Shown here piece after piece: positions 1 through 8,476 of a DNA stretch of 37,701 nucleotides. The DNA is from Vacuolonema iberomarrocanum LEGE 07170. Its GTDB lineage: Bacteria > Cyanobacteriota > Cyanobacteriia > Elainellales > Elainellaceae. The notes under the pieces were generated by a model. It was not told the DNA's origin. It searched no databases and saw only the letters and a list, made by a program, of their open reading frames with translations. The stretch covers positions 1 through 37,701 of the forward strand of contig JADEXA010000067.1 of NCBI GenBank assembly GCA_015207365.1, given 5' to 3'. Numbering within the stretch: the first letter of the stretch is position 1; each line of letters begins with the position of its first letter. The position numbers were made by a program, and so were the translations under genes.

Positions 1-820
1 CCCCATCACCCCACATCAGCGCAAATTCCTGCGTAAACACTTGGGCAACTGCAGGGCTGCTAATGCGGAGGAGATGGTTGGCATTGCCACGGGAATCGGG
101 GCGTAGAAAATCGCCGTGAATGTCGGACGCCGTGAAGTTTGCCGATCCAAGGATGACTAAGCGATCATCCACAACAACAAACTTATGGTGCATCAAGCCG
201 CTACCAGCGGAACCATCGGCCCGATCATCCAGGATAGGAATGCCAGCATTTTGCAGCACCACCAGGGCATCGTTTTCTGCAATCTCTTCCGGTGATTGTT
301 GCCCATCTTGATTGCGATCGATGATTTGTACGCTGTCGGCATAACGGAGGCGATCGCGCTCCTCCATGGCCGCAATCTCTTGCGGGGTAATCGCACTCAA
401 AGGCCGACGGTAGGTGTTTTCCAGAATCACCCGCACCCGCACCCCTGCCTGATGCCGTTCTCGCAACGCCGCCGCAATTCCCGGCAACCGCAACTCCTGC
501 ACGGCTACATCGACAGATACATCCGCCGAGCGAATAGCGGCGATAATCACTTGCTCCAGATCATCTCCCGATCGCTCAACCACTCGATAGGGCTCGGTGT
601 AGTATGCGGCCTGAGACTGGTTGAAGAACACTTGAATGAGGGGATCTTGCGGCAGCGGAGCGAGGGTCGCGATCGACGTGCCCTCGCTCCGCTGCCGCAA
701 CCCGCGCAGCACCCAAACCGCCCCACCGATAAGTAGGAGCCCCGCCAAGCCGACCAGCCCCCAGCGCAGAATAAACCGCCCGCGAGAACCGGGCGATCGC
801 TCCCGAATGTAAACCGCCAT
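1..820 (-). CDS. Phospholipase D-like protein, N-terminal part (truncated by window edge)
   Basis: The reading frame is open from an ATG at 820 to the first base of the window (273 codons seen); an in-frame TGA lies eight codons upstream, so this ATG is the first possible start, with AAGG about 6 bases before it. The protein begins with a positively charged segment and one membrane helix (about residues 17-38), so it is probably anchored with the body outside the cytoplasm. Residues 211-218 (HHKFVVVD) fit the HxKx4D catalytic motif of the phospholipase D superfamily, followed by GSANFT as is typical. Family members usually have two such motifs; the second would lie outside the window. Residues 168-179 (DRNQDGQQSPEE) match most positions of an EF-hand calcium loop and sit between the core strands as an insertion. 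The substrate (phospholipid or nucleic acid) cannot be told from this part. Confidence 0.85.
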   Translation of the reverse strand, partial: MAVYIRERSPGSRGRFILRWGLVGLAGLLLIGGAVWVLRGLRQRSEGTSIATLAPLPQDPLIQVFFNQSQAAYYTEPYRVVERSGDDLEQVIIAAIRSADVSVDVAVQELRLPGIAAALRERHQAGVRVRVILENTYRRPLSAITPQEIAAMEERDRLRYADSVQIIDRNQDGQQSPEEIAENDALVVLQNAGIPILDDRADGSAGSGLMHHKFVVVDDRLVILGSANFTASDIHGDFLRPDSRGNANHLLRISSPAVAQVFTQEFALMWGDG

Positions 821-946
821 AGCTACCTTGCCAAACCCTGATCAATTGCAGGGTTCCCCGACGGGCGATCGCCCTAACGCAGGAGCAGAGACGTTAGGAA
901 CGCATCATGCAACCGCTGTAGGCGTTCGGGAGCTTCCAGAAGCAAG

Positions 947-1672
947 TTAAAATTGTCGCCCTAACAAACGCTGCCGCATGCCTTCTGCAATTTTCTGCCC
1001 CAGGTATTCGGGAATCAGATTCTCGTTGGGGCCTAATAAGTAGAGAATCAATCTTGTGCGTCCCCGCCACACCAGCAAATTGGCATTCACTACCAGCAAA
1101 TCTTCTTGCCAGATGGCATACATCACCTTATAAAACAGTCCGGGCTGGTTATCCGCTTCAATCAACAGCGCTGGCAAATGGAAGACTGGATCGACGTAAA
1201 ACTCCGTTTCTACTTGCTCCAACCCAGCATCCAGGTTGAACTCCACCGCCAGCATCTCTTCCACTTCAAACCGTCCTGCCAGAGCCTCGCGCACAGCCCG
1301 ACAAACATTCTCCGCCGTCTTCTCGGGCAGCACTTTCCCCCCGCGAGACACCACTAGCTTAATAAAAACCAGCATCGGGGGATAAATCTGACCATATAAA
1401 CTGAGGCTATGTATGGTCAGTCCGTAGGCTGCCAACACGCCGAAGATATCGCTCAGGAGAAAAGATTGGTTGCGATAGGCAAAATGCAACGCACTTTTAT
1501 TACCCTCTGGGCGTAGTTCAATAACGGCCTGCTTTGTTCTGTAGAGGTGGTAAGCAAGACGCAGATTTTGCAGTTGAATTTCACTGCTAACAAATTGCTC
1601 ATAGAACTGAGGAAACGCCCGATTGAAGCGCTTCAACAATTCGAGAGTAGATGGTTTCAAGCCCGCCGTCAT
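947..1672 (-). CDS. Double ACT-domain-like conserved protein
   Basis: A 241-residue soluble protein with no signal peptide. After an N-terminal helical segment (about 1-50) there are two regions resembling ACT domains: about 50-115 (with YRNQSFLLSDIFGVLAAYGL followed by hydrophobic strands) and about 165-235 (with EADNQPGLFYKVMYAIW, the usual D-x-P-G-L-x-x-x-v pattern of an ACT ligand-binding turn). ACT domains bind amino acids or other small ligands and control linked enzymes. This pair resembles the C-terminal half of GlnD-type uridylyltransferases but carries no nucleotidyltransferase or HD domain, so it could be a free-standing sensor subunit. It is on the same strand as the downstream phospholipase D-like gene, about 125 bp away. 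The function is unknown; the ACT assignment is from pattern recognition only. Confidence 0.75.
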   Translation of the reverse strand: MTAGLKPSTLELLKRFNRAFPQFYEQFVSSEIQLQNLRLAYHLYRTKQAVIELRPEGNKSALHFAYRNQSFLLSDIFGVLAAYGLTIHSLSLYGQIYPPMLVFIKLVVSRGGKVLPEKTAENVCRAVREALAGRFEVEEMLAVEFNLDAGLEQVETEFYVDPVFHLPALLIEADNQPGLFYKVMYAIWQEDLLVVNANLLVWRGRTRLILYLLGPNENLIPEYLGQKIAEGMRQRLLGRQF

Positions 1673-2220
1673 AATTGGGATATCAGGAATCTCGTTTGCC
1701 CATCGTCATGCTGCTTAAAGGGGTTGGGCTGAACCGAACTGTCTTCTCATTCTGCTGGAAAACCCTTACTTTACGATACTTTTTCTGGAAAAGGGAAGAG
1801 CATCGCAAATATTTGGAGAGCGGGCGATCGCACCACCCGTGCCATCTGAACAAGACACTCAACATTGGGTGAAGCACAATCCTTTGCTCTAGATCGGCTT
1901 GAGTTTTGGGACAGCTAACCTAAACTCCTGGGCAACCAGACAATAGCCGAGCAGCGACCTAAAAATAAACTGAAGAAGACCCCTTCAGTGAAGTGTACCC
2001 AGATGACTTAGGCTACCCTAGATATCGAAAAATCTGTATGGGAATCCATCTATATCCATACTCCGCACCTCTTGGGTCTCTGTCGTCCAGGCTTCAGCTT
2101 GGGCAACTTCGTCAGAGGTTTACAGGAAAGAGGTCAATTTAGGCATCCCTATAACCTGAACAGGCGGGATATACTAGCAGATACTTTGGTTTCGTCTCTC
2201 GTCGGATTGGTGCAACCTGC
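1673..2220. other. Intergenic region between divergent genes
   Basis: This 548-bp spacer lies between the divergent ACT-domain and GNAT genes. No convincing gene was found on either strand. TATACT at 2170-2175, about 45 bp before the GNAT start, could be a -10 box, but no good -35 partner is visible. One HIP1 octamer lies near 1825. Confidence 0.5.
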
Positions 2221-2742
2221 ATGGGTTTTTGGAAAAGTTTATTCAATACCTCCGAAACGGCTGCCGCAACAAAGGTGCCCCGAAGTGAGGGATTAACATC
2301 ATCAGGGTTTGCGGGTGGTACAGACACTCGGATTGTTTTTAGTACCGATCGCGACATAGATTTGTACGAACTCGAAGAATTATGCGATGCGGTCGGTTGG
2401 TCGCGTCGTCCCCTGCGGAAGGTAAAGAAGGCGATTCAGCATAGCTTTTTGGTGCTGACCATGTGGGAGCAGAAGGGCAGTAGGCGACGGCTCATCGGCT
2501 TTTCCCGCGCCACTTCCGACCATGCCTTCAATGCCACCATCTGGGATGTCGTTGTCCACCCCGATTTTCAGGGACGCGGGCTCGGTAAAACCTTGATGGC
2601 TAACCTCATCAAAAAGCTTCGCAGCGAGGATATCAGCAACATTACGCTGTTTGCCGATCCCCATGTCGTCGATTTCTACCGAAATCTAGGCTTTATGCCC
2701 GATCCAGAAGGGATTAAAGGGATGTTCTGGTATCCCGAATGA
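2221..2742 (+). CDS. GNAT-family N-acetyltransferase (plastid Ycf52/SNAT-like)
   Basis: A 173-residue acetyltransferase. Residues about 108-131 contain the acetyl-CoA binding motif A (VVVHPDFQGRGLGKTLM, with the Q/R-x-x-G-x-G core at 117-122), and the C-terminus (DFYRNLGFMPDPEGIKGMFW) is the usual motif B region. The overall pattern matches the cyanobacterial/plastid group that includes red-algal Ycf52 and plant chloroplast acetyltransferases of the NSI/serotonin N-acetyltransferase type; this subgroup assignment is from memory. Members acetylate lysines or amines with acetyl-CoA. The first 35 residues are poorly conserved in appearance and may be a flexible leader. The gene stands alone, followed by a decayed palindromic repeat and tRNA-Pro. 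Confidence 0.88.
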   Translation: MGFWKSLFNTSETAAATKVPRSEGLTSSGFAGGTDTRIVFSTDRDIDLYELEELCDAVGWSRRPLRKVKKAIQHSFLVLTMWEQKGSRRRLIGFSRATSDHAFNATIWDVVVHPDFQGRGLGKTLMANLIKKLRSEDISNITLFADPHVVDFYRNLGFMPDPEGIKGMFWYPE

Positions 2743-2830
2743 AAGGTCTAAGCGTCGCTGTAACGGGTCGTCGCTCCTAATTTGCTCATAACTCACTCCA
2801 GATACAGCGCTACGCGTTGAGGTAAAAGCC

Positions 2831-2895
2831 ATTGAATTTTTGAAAGCCTTGCGCTGCGGGGCTCTCAAAAAAGTTATCAGATTCTAGTTTTCATC
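2831..2895. repeat. Palindromic element family D, degraded copy (D3)
   Basis: An imperfect hairpin with arms TTTTTGAAAGCC (2837-2848) and GGCTCTCAAAAA (2860-2871), one mismatch, around the 11-base loop TTGCGCTGCGG. The bases after it (AAGTTATCAGATTCTAGTTTTCATC) align with the flank of the better-preserved copy near 17167-17255. It is probably a decayed relative of that element. A terminator for the GNAT gene is an alternative, but the hairpin begins about 95 bp after its stop codon. Confidence 0.6.
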
Positions 2896-2981
2896 GACTG
2901 GGTGTAATGGAGTTCCAAAAGGATGTGATACGCTAGAAGCGTCAATCACCTCTTTGGTATGTTCGAGAGTGCGAAAGACAA

Positions 2982-3055
2982 CGGGATGTAGCGCAGCTTG
3001 GTAGCGCGCCTGCTTTGGGAGCAGGATGCCGCAGGTTCAAATCCTGTCATCCCGA
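2982..3055 (+). tRNA. trnP: tRNA-Pro (anticodon TGG)
   Basis: A 74-nt cloverleaf. The 7-bp acceptor stem is CGGGATG/CATCCCG with discriminator A. The anticodon loop TTTGGGA within CTGC...GCAG gives anticodon TGG (proline, reads CCN), and the T-loop reads GGTTCAAATCC. CCA is not encoded; a short T run follows directly and may be the terminator. No intron is seen. Confidence 0.97.
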
Positions 3056-3164
3056 TTTTTACGAAAACCGCTAGCTCTGTTACAGAATTCTATCTCGTCT
3101 ACCCTTGGCAGTTGACGGTGCGAGTTTGTTAACATCGATGCCAGAGTGATTACGGTGACAAATA

Positions 3165-4043
3165 GTGAGTCGGAATTGGTTGCAATGGGCTTCAGCGATC
3201 GCATTGTCCTGCACGGTGCTCATCACGCCTGGTGAAGCGATCGCCCAGGATGTCAATACCCTTGTCCAGCAAGCACAGGCAGCCTATGAAGCAGGCGACC
3301 TGAGTGGTGCAGCCACGGCATGGGAAGCTGTAATCGAGGAAGAACCAGATAGTGCCTTTGCCCATGCCTGGCTGGGTTTTGTGCTCGATCAGTCGGGTGA
3401 TGCGGAGGGGGCGATCGCGGCCTATAGGGATGCGGTCGAACTCAACCCCGAAGATGCCGTCACTCTAAACAATCTGGGCAATTTGCTGGCCGTACAAGGC
3501 GACCTGGAAGACTCGATTCGCTTCCTCGAACAGGCCATTGAGGCAGACCCCGACTACGCCCGTGCCTACAACAACCTAGGCATTTCCCTTCGGCAAAATG
3601 GGCAACCAGAAGACGCAGTCAGTGCCTATCGTCGCGCCATCGAACTGGATCCAAGGTACGCCGAAGTGTACGACAACCTGGGAGTAGCCCTGGCCATCCT
3701 GGGGCAACTGGAGGAATCCGTTCTCGCTCACCAGCAAGCGATCGACCTAGGGCCCGATAATCCAGCCGTCGCCTACACCAACCTGGGAGTGTCCCTGTTT
3801 GAACTCGGTCGCACGGACGAAGCCCTAGAAGCCTACCAGATGGCGCTGGAGGCCAACCCCGACTATTCCCTCGCCCATCGCAACCTGGGTGACCTACAAG
3901 CCGCTGAAGGCAACCGAGAAGCCGCGATCGCTTCCTATCAACGGGCGATCGACCTCAACCCTCAAGATGAGCTGGCACAGGAAAAACTTGACGCCCTGAT
4001 GGAAGACGAGCCGACAGACAATTCATCAGCCCAAGATTATTGA
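3165..4043 (+). CDS. Secreted tetratricopeptide-repeat protein
   Basis: A 292-residue protein starting at GTG; an in-frame TGA lies just upstream at 3156-3158, so no earlier start is possible. Residues 1-27 form a Sec signal peptide with an A-I-A cleavage site before Q28, so the protein is expected in the periplasm or thylakoid lumen. The rest is about seven consecutive 34-residue TPR units, recognisable by repeated A-x-x-N-L-G-x-x-L and A-I-x-x-Y-x-x-A-I-x-L-N-P patterns. TPR arrays are protein-binding scaffolds. The last 15 residues are acidic and unstructured. It converges with the gene on the other strand, 20 bp apart. The partner is unknown. Confidence 0.9.
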   Translation: MSRNWLQWASAIALSCTVLITPGEAIAQDVNTLVQQAQAAYEAGDLSGAATAWEAVIEEEPDSAFAHAWLGFVLDQSGDAEGAIAAYRDAVELNPEDAVTLNNLGNLLAVQGDLEDSIRFLEQAIEADPDYARAYNNLGISLRQNGQPEDAVSAYRRAIELDPRYAEVYDNLGVALAILGQLEESVLAHQQAIDLGPDNPAVAYTNLGVSLFELGRTDEALEAYQMALEANPDYSLAHRNLGDLQAAEGNREAAIASYQRAIDLNPQDELAQEKLDALMEDEPTDNSSAQDY

Positions 4044-4063
4044 CGTACAAGCATCTCGCTACC

Positions 4064-4636
4064 TCAAGCCCAGACAACAAACACGTAACCAAAATAAAGC
4101 GCGTAAGACGTACCCACTAAACCGATGGTCAGTTTTGCGGCGAGAGAATCGTAGGTCTGGAAAAGGATGATGCAACTGATCACCACAGCAGCAATTTCGA
4201 GCATTGACACTAAGCGGCCATAGTGGTTGGGATCCCAGTAGGAAACCGGGCTGCTGAAGCGCCAATCAGACATGGGGAAGAAGTGGCGATGCCCATCGTC
4301 ATGATGCAACGGCAGGTCACCAGCAACATGCAGCATCATACTGCCAAAGAGCAAGATGCCAATGTTGGAGCCCATGCCAATCGCAATCAGCAACCCCAAC
4401 GCCATGAGCGGCAGGGAATTGAATAGATCGATAAAGTTTTGCCAGGACGGGTGGTAGTAGGACTCAGTCCAGATAACCGTTTCTGGGGTCTGGCGTAGCA
4501 CTTTTTCAACAAAGTAGAACAAGAAAATAGGCGCATCCGGCAAGATGGCTCCGGCAACCACGGGGGTTAGCGCTTGTGTTGGCGTAACGGAGTTGAGACA
4601 GAGCAGATTGAGGATGACATGGGCAGGGGTGTTCAT
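4064..4636 (-). CDS. Conserved His/Asp-rich membrane protein, putative metal-dependent hydrolase
   Basis: A 190-residue membrane protein. The ATG at 4636 was chosen because homologous-looking sequence begins at MNTPAHVILNLL; the frame stays open for 67 more codons upstream, but that extension has no protein-like character. About four hydrophobic segments are visible (near 22-42, 74-104, 143-162, 170-189). Residues 103-118 hold HVAGDLPLHHDDGHRH, a dense set of possible metal ligands, with D34 and H7 nearer the N-terminus. This pattern resembles YdjM-type LexA-regulated, inner-membrane putative hydrolases. From memory, relatives in cyanobacterial databases are often mislabelled as cobalamin biosynthesis CobQ; nothing here supports that role. 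Function unproven. Confidence 0.8.
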   Translation of the reverse strand: MNTPAHVILNLLCLNSVTPTQALTPVVAGAILPDAPIFLFYFVEKVLRQTPETVIWTESYYHPSWQNFIDLFNSLPLMALGLLIAIGMGSNIGILLFGSMMLHVAGDLPLHHDDGHRHFFPMSDWRFSSPVSYWDPNHYGRLVSMLEIAAVVISCIILFQTYDSLAAKLTIGLVGTSYALYFGYVFVVWA

Positions 4637-4781
4637 AGGGTTGCAGCAAAAGACAGGTTGAGGGATTGGCCAGACAAAACTGTCCTTTAGTATAGCGATC
4701 GCCCCTTTTACCGCTGACATCTCGCGTACAGCCGTTTGGCTCAAAAGCATCCCTGAGCAAAAGCTGGCCAATCCCCTCGCG

Positions 4782-5042
4782 TTATCCCTCTTGAACCTCT
4801 GGATACAGCCCAAGTTGCCGTGCGAGCTCCCTGGCAATGAAGGCTAAAAACTTTGCAGCGTCGGCATTGTCGTGATGGGCAAAGTGGGCAGCCGTGTGGA
4901 CAAGAAGTTGCACGAACTCAGCATCGAGGAGATCGGGTTCGCTATTTAAGACGGCGGGTTCTTCCCCGCTCGGGCACTGCAACAAACGGTCAATCAGCGC
5001 CATGTAGCGATCTTGGCGTTGGGTATCGGTGGTAGAAGTCAT
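4782..5042 (-). CDS. Small conserved cyanobacterial protein (CPSGEE motif)
   Basis: An 86-residue soluble protein. The string LIDRLLQCPSGEEPAVLNSEPDLLDAEFVQLL resembles an N-terminal module that, from memory, opens many larger cyanobacterial CHAT or TPR proteins; here it stands alone. The rest (VHTAAHFAHHDNADAAKFLAFIARELARQLG) is one or two amphipathic helices like the first half of a TPR. No catalytic residues are obvious. It lies 145 bp upstream of the membrane protein on the same strand, so the two could be co-transcribed. It may be a free adaptor for a larger partner elsewhere. Confidence 0.7.
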   Translation of the reverse strand: MTSTTDTQRQDRYMALIDRLLQCPSGEEPAVLNSEPDLLDAEFVQLLVHTAAHFAHHDNADAAKFLAFIARELARQLGLYPEVQEG

Positions 5043-5997
5043 GGGCTATCCAAGGGTGAGTGAAGACAGACACTGTGGGCTGGAGATGGCGAGTACGGCT
5101 GACTTGAGTTCTTCCAGAACGCTTAAGGGATGAAGGGAGGGCGATCGCAGTTGTCAGAAGATATTGAGAAAATGCATCACGCAATTATGCGGATCGGGTT
5201 AAATCCTGAGCGAAGAGTGAAGTGGAACATCCAATAAACGACGTCAGTCTAAATCAAGTAAACCGATGGAATGTTTGTGAATGACCCCATTTACACTCTG
5301 TGGAATGCGCAAGAACGTTGGGGCAAACCAGATTTATTGTCGAGTCATTGCCTAAGCTAAACTAGCTGCATTATTCCAATAGATCTCCGTCCAAACAGTA
5401 TTCAATGCGTCAGATTTATCTATTAAAGGAATCAAGCTTGGAGAAGAACTACTAGAATTTCAAACCTTTTGTCCAGACTAAACAAAGCTCGACAAAAAAC
5501 AGATATTTCTGATCAGGATGGACAAAGGACGATGCATAAAACTGACTACACCCAATATCCTCCCTTGGTTCTACAGTTGCCTAGAAAATTTAACCTCTAA
5601 AGTCTAGTCAGCGAGAGGGAGAGCACACTCGAGATATAGGGAGGTGCGCTTTTAAGATTATTTCTTATAAAGAAGATAAATAGTTTATGTAAAAGAAAGA
5701 ATTTCACGCGGTCACGGTTCTTGAGTCGGGCGAAGATAGTAGCTAGAAGTACTGAGTAACGGTAACGTAGGACACTGTGTCAGCATCGAGAAAAGAGTGT
5801 CTGGATTGGGAAGGGTGATACTGTTCTCATGTGTCAGATCAAATATTCCTGGGAATACTCTCTATATCAGCCTGCCGGAGTACGCCGCACTGACTCAAAT
5901 TGAACTATGAATGATTTTGCAGCGAGTGCTGTCTTGGGTGTTTTTTATCTCGTTTTGTCAAGAGCAAATTTGCCTTAGTCGCAATGTGGAGTGGTAC
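5043..5997. other. Long AT-rich intergenic spacer
   Basis: About 950 bp without a supportable gene. From about 5170 to 5900 the composition is clearly richer in A and T than the neighbouring genes and has no HIP1 octamers. No tRNA, long hairpin or repeat was found. It probably holds the promoter and a long leader of the glycosyltransferase gene. A match to GTA-N8-TAC (NtcA-like) at 5749-5762 lacks a correctly placed -10 box. Confidence 0.5.
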
Positions 5998-6786
5998 ATG
6001 AGCCAAGTAAGGATCCTGAATCTTGAAATCGACAATTACTCTATGCAGGAGTTTTTGGAGGAGCTGGAATCTGGTGTTGTGTTCACCCCAAATGTCGATC
6101 ATCTGATGAAGCTGCAGCATGACGTGCAGTTTATGGAGGCGTACCAGGCGGTAGAGTATAAGGTCTGCGATAGCAAAGTGCTGATCTATGCGTCACGTCT
6201 ATTAGGGAAACCCCTCAAGGAAAAATTATCCGGGTCTGACTTATTTCCTGCGTTCTATACATTCCACAAGCACAATCCCGATATTCGGATCTTTTTGCTC
6301 GGGGCGGCTGCAGGGGTCGCTGAGACCGCACAGCAAAACATCAATACCAAAGTAGGGCGAGACATCATCGTCGGTACCTACTCTCCCCCTTACGGCTTTG
6401 AAACCGATCAAAAAGAGTGCGATCGCATCATCGAGATGGTGCAAGACTCGGGAGCCAATGTTCTGGCTGTGGGGTTAGGAGCACCCAAGCAGGAGATGTT
6501 TATCTACAAGTACCGCCACGCCTTCCCGACCATCAAGATCTTTCTGGCGATCGGAGCAACCATTGACTTCGAGGCAGAGAATGTCAACCGTGCGCCCAAA
6601 TGGATGAGTAATGTCGGTCTGGAGTGGCTCTATCGGTTAGCTTCCGAACCTAGCCGCTTGTGGCGACGGTATGTACTAGAAGACTCTGGCTTTTTCTTGC
6701 TGTTCATGTCGCAGTTGCTCGGGCTCTACTCCGACCCTCTGAAAAAGAAGCACCGATCGCGCTTAAATAAAAAGCAGCAAGTGTAA
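5998..6786 (+). CDS. WecG/TagA/CpsF-family glycosyltransferase
   Basis: A 262-residue protein. The ATG at 5998 is preceded by GTGGAG at 5986-5991; the open frame extends upstream to 5911 but that part is not protein-like for this family. Family landmarks are FTPNVDH (29-35), VGLGAPKQE (158-166) and the C-terminal block from GATIDFEAENVNRAPKWM to RLWRRY (186-225). In this family (GT26) the enzyme transfers N-acetylmannosamine(uronate) or another sugar from UDP to a lipid-linked acceptor during exopolysaccharide or wall-polymer synthesis at the membrane. The usual DG pair near residue 58 reads DSK here, so the donor or acceptor may differ. No other polysaccharide gene is adjacent. Confidence 0.9.
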   Translation: MSQVRILNLEIDNYSMQEFLEELESGVVFTPNVDHLMKLQHDVQFMEAYQAVEYKVCDSKVLIYASRLLGKPLKEKLSGSDLFPAFYTFHKHNPDIRIFLLGAAAGVAETAQQNINTKVGRDIIVGTYSPPYGFETDQKECDRIIEMVQDSGANVLAVGLGAPKQEMFIYKYRHAFPTIKIFLAIGATIDFEAENVNRAPKWMSNVGLEWLYRLASEPSRLWRRYVLEDSGFFLLFMSQLLGLYSDPLKKKHRSRLNKKQQV

Positions 6787-6840
6787 ACTCCTCGTTTCGC
6801 CTTCAGTTTGCGGTGGGGATAAAAAGCTACAGCGATATCT

Positions 6841-6874
6841 GAAAGCCAAGAACATCAACTCGTTCCTGGCTTCC
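6841..6874 (-). terminator. Possible terminator hairpin after the PotD-like gene
   Basis: Arms GAAAGCCAAGAAC and GTTCCTGGCTTCC pair over 13 positions; read as minus-strand RNA, the two non-Watson-Crick positions become G-U pairs, which favours the minus strand. The nearest T run (5 T) on that strand is about 15 bases later, so it is a weak candidate. Confidence 0.35.
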
Positions 6875-6907
6875 GTTTGAGCCCTTAATCGGGGGCAATT
6901 TAGCTGC

Positions 6908-8056
6908 TTAGGCGGCTCCCAGTCTTGTCCAGAGCTCATCGTAGAGTGCTGTCGCATCTCCCACAGGCATGATGCCTTCAGAGTCCGCCAACACATCTTC
7001 TGACGGGAAGAGTTTTTCATCCTCCTGGAGTTCGCTGGGCAAGGCTTCGAAGGCGGGTCTGTTGGGTGTCGCAAAGCGCAAGTCCGTCACCGCGAAGGCG
7101 GCGTTCTCTGGCTCCATCATGAAGTTGATCCACTCGTAAGCAGCAGCAGCATTGGGAGCCGTCTTAGGAATAGCCATCGTGTCAGTCCACACAGAACTCC
7201 CGCTACTGGGGATGATGTAGGTGAGCTGAGGGTTATCCACCGTCATGGCATTCCCCAGAATGGAATAGGTCATGCAGAGTACAAGGTCACCCGAGATCAA
7301 CCGATCCTCCCAGCCGAAGGACTCGAAGGCCGTGACATGGGGTTTAATTTCCAGCAATTTTTCGTAGGCTTCTTGCAGCTCTTGCTCACTGGTGGAGTTG
7401 TAGGAATAGCCCAGGGATTTGAGGACGGCACCCATCATTTCCCGCACGTCGCCGAGGAGGGTCATCCGCCGCGAAAGCGCTTCGCGGTTATCCCACACAT
7501 AATCCCAATCTTCGGGGCCTGGATCGAGGACTTCGTTGTTATAGATGTAGCCAGTGGTCCCCCAACTAACCGGAACACTGTGGGCGTTGTTCGCATCGTA
7601 GGCTGGGTCTTTCCAGCGATCGAACAGATTGTCCAATCCATTAATTTGAGACTGATCAACTTCGGTCAGCAAATCTAAATCGATCATCTGCCGCACCATG
7701 TAGTCGGACGGGTAGATGATGCTGTATTGGTCACCACCACCGGCCATCAGCTTGGCCAACATGATTTCATTGGCATCATACACATCGGCAATTACTTCAA
7801 TGCCCGTGCGTTCGGTGAAGCGCTGGTAGACCTCATCGCTACGATAGTCTGCCCAGGTGTAAATGTGGAGCGGTTCGTCAGTAGCGGCGGCGGTGGGAGC
7901 ATCGGCAGCAGGAGCCTCAGCCGGGGTTTCGGAGGTTTCTGTGTTGCGCTGACAGTTAGTAAGCGCAACACCGGAGAGCGCGGCCAGAGAATATTGCAGG
8001 AAACGACGGCGGGAAGGACGCATCCGATATCCGAAGGGGGTGTTCCGGGGAGGCAT
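6908..8056 (-). CDS. potD: Spermidine/putrescine-type ABC transporter substrate-binding protein (PotD-like)
   Basis: A 382-residue exported binding protein. The N-terminus has a twin-arginine signal (SRRRFLQ, 15-21) followed by a hydrophobic stretch and a cysteine at 35 in VALTNC, a weak lipobox; it is probably exported folded by Tat and perhaps lipidated. Residues from about 60 (LHIYTWADYRSDEVYQRFTERTGIEV) match the start of mature PotD/PotF proteins, and the W, D and Y-rich ligand region continues throughout. It would capture polyamines for a PotABC importer, but no permease or ATPase gene is near, so partners must lie elsewhere. An alternative start is the ATG at 8023 (MRPSRRRF), which would also keep the Tat signal. 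Confidence 0.9.
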   Translation of the reverse strand: MPPRNTPFGYRMRPSRRRFLQYSLAALSGVALTNCQRNTETSETPAEAPAADAPTAAATDEPLHIYTWADYRSDEVYQRFTERTGIEVIADVYDANEIMLAKLMAGGGDQYSIIYPSDYMVRQMIDLDLLTEVDQSQINGLDNLFDRWKDPAYDANNAHSVPVSWGTTGYIYNNEVLDPGPEDWDYVWDNREALSRRMTLLGDVREMMGAVLKSLGYSYNSTSEQELQEAYEKLLEIKPHVTAFESFGWEDRLISGDLVLCMTYSILGNAMTVDNPQLTYIIPSSGSSVWTDTMAIPKTAPNAAAAYEWINFMMEPENAAFAVTDLRFATPNRPAFEALPSELQEDEKLFPSEDVLADSEGIMPVGDATALYDELWTRLGAA

Positions 8057-8476
8057 TACGGGTTACTCCTTGCTTGTTTTAAGGCTATTCAAAGAACATG
8101 GCTAAAAACGTCTAAGAAACAAACAACGTTTCTTTCTGTTTTCTGAGCGATGAATGGGGCGCATCCATCTCCCATGGAAGATGCATAAGAACTCTGCCGA
8201 AAAGCGGAAGCAGAGACTTGAGCGATATCTAGAAATTGATTCTGAATTGAAGCACGGAAAGCCTTATCAAGCAAGGTCTTTAGGCTTTTGATTTGGCACC
8301 GTCCCAGGGCAGAATCGATGGCTTGCCAGATGGACACCGAAAAACTTGTCAAGACAGTATCCCATGGATTGAAGGGCCGTCTGGAGTAGCCAAGGGCTTT
8401 TTAACGTTTTGGCGGGGTCTGAGCGATCGCCCTCCCCATTCCCCCAAAACCGCGTTTCACCAAGCACCGCAAGCCC
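8057..8476. other. Intergenic region upstream of the PotD-like gene
   Basis: This 420-bp stretch separates the PotD-like gene from cysS on the same strand. Open frames of 60-90 codons exist on both strands but look like no known protein and lack ribosome binding sites. No hairpin or repeat stands out. It presumably contains the promoter of the PotD-like gene. Confidence 0.45.

Noticed and set aside
4064..4837. Longer reading of the membrane protein starting at 4837.
   Set aside because: The extra 67 residues overlap the end of the 86-residue gene upstream and do not look protein-like; the conserved-looking start is at 4636.
5749..5762. GTAGCTAGAAGTAC, an exact match to the NtcA consensus GTA-N8-TAC upstream of the glycosyltransferase.
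   Set aside because: About nine such matches are expected by chance in 37.7 kb, and no -10 box lies about 22 bases downstream as in known NtcA-activated promoters.
8089..8352. Possible 87-codon gene upstream of the PotD-like gene.
   Set aside because: No recognisable family, no ribosome binding site, and competing frames on both strands; treated as noncoding.
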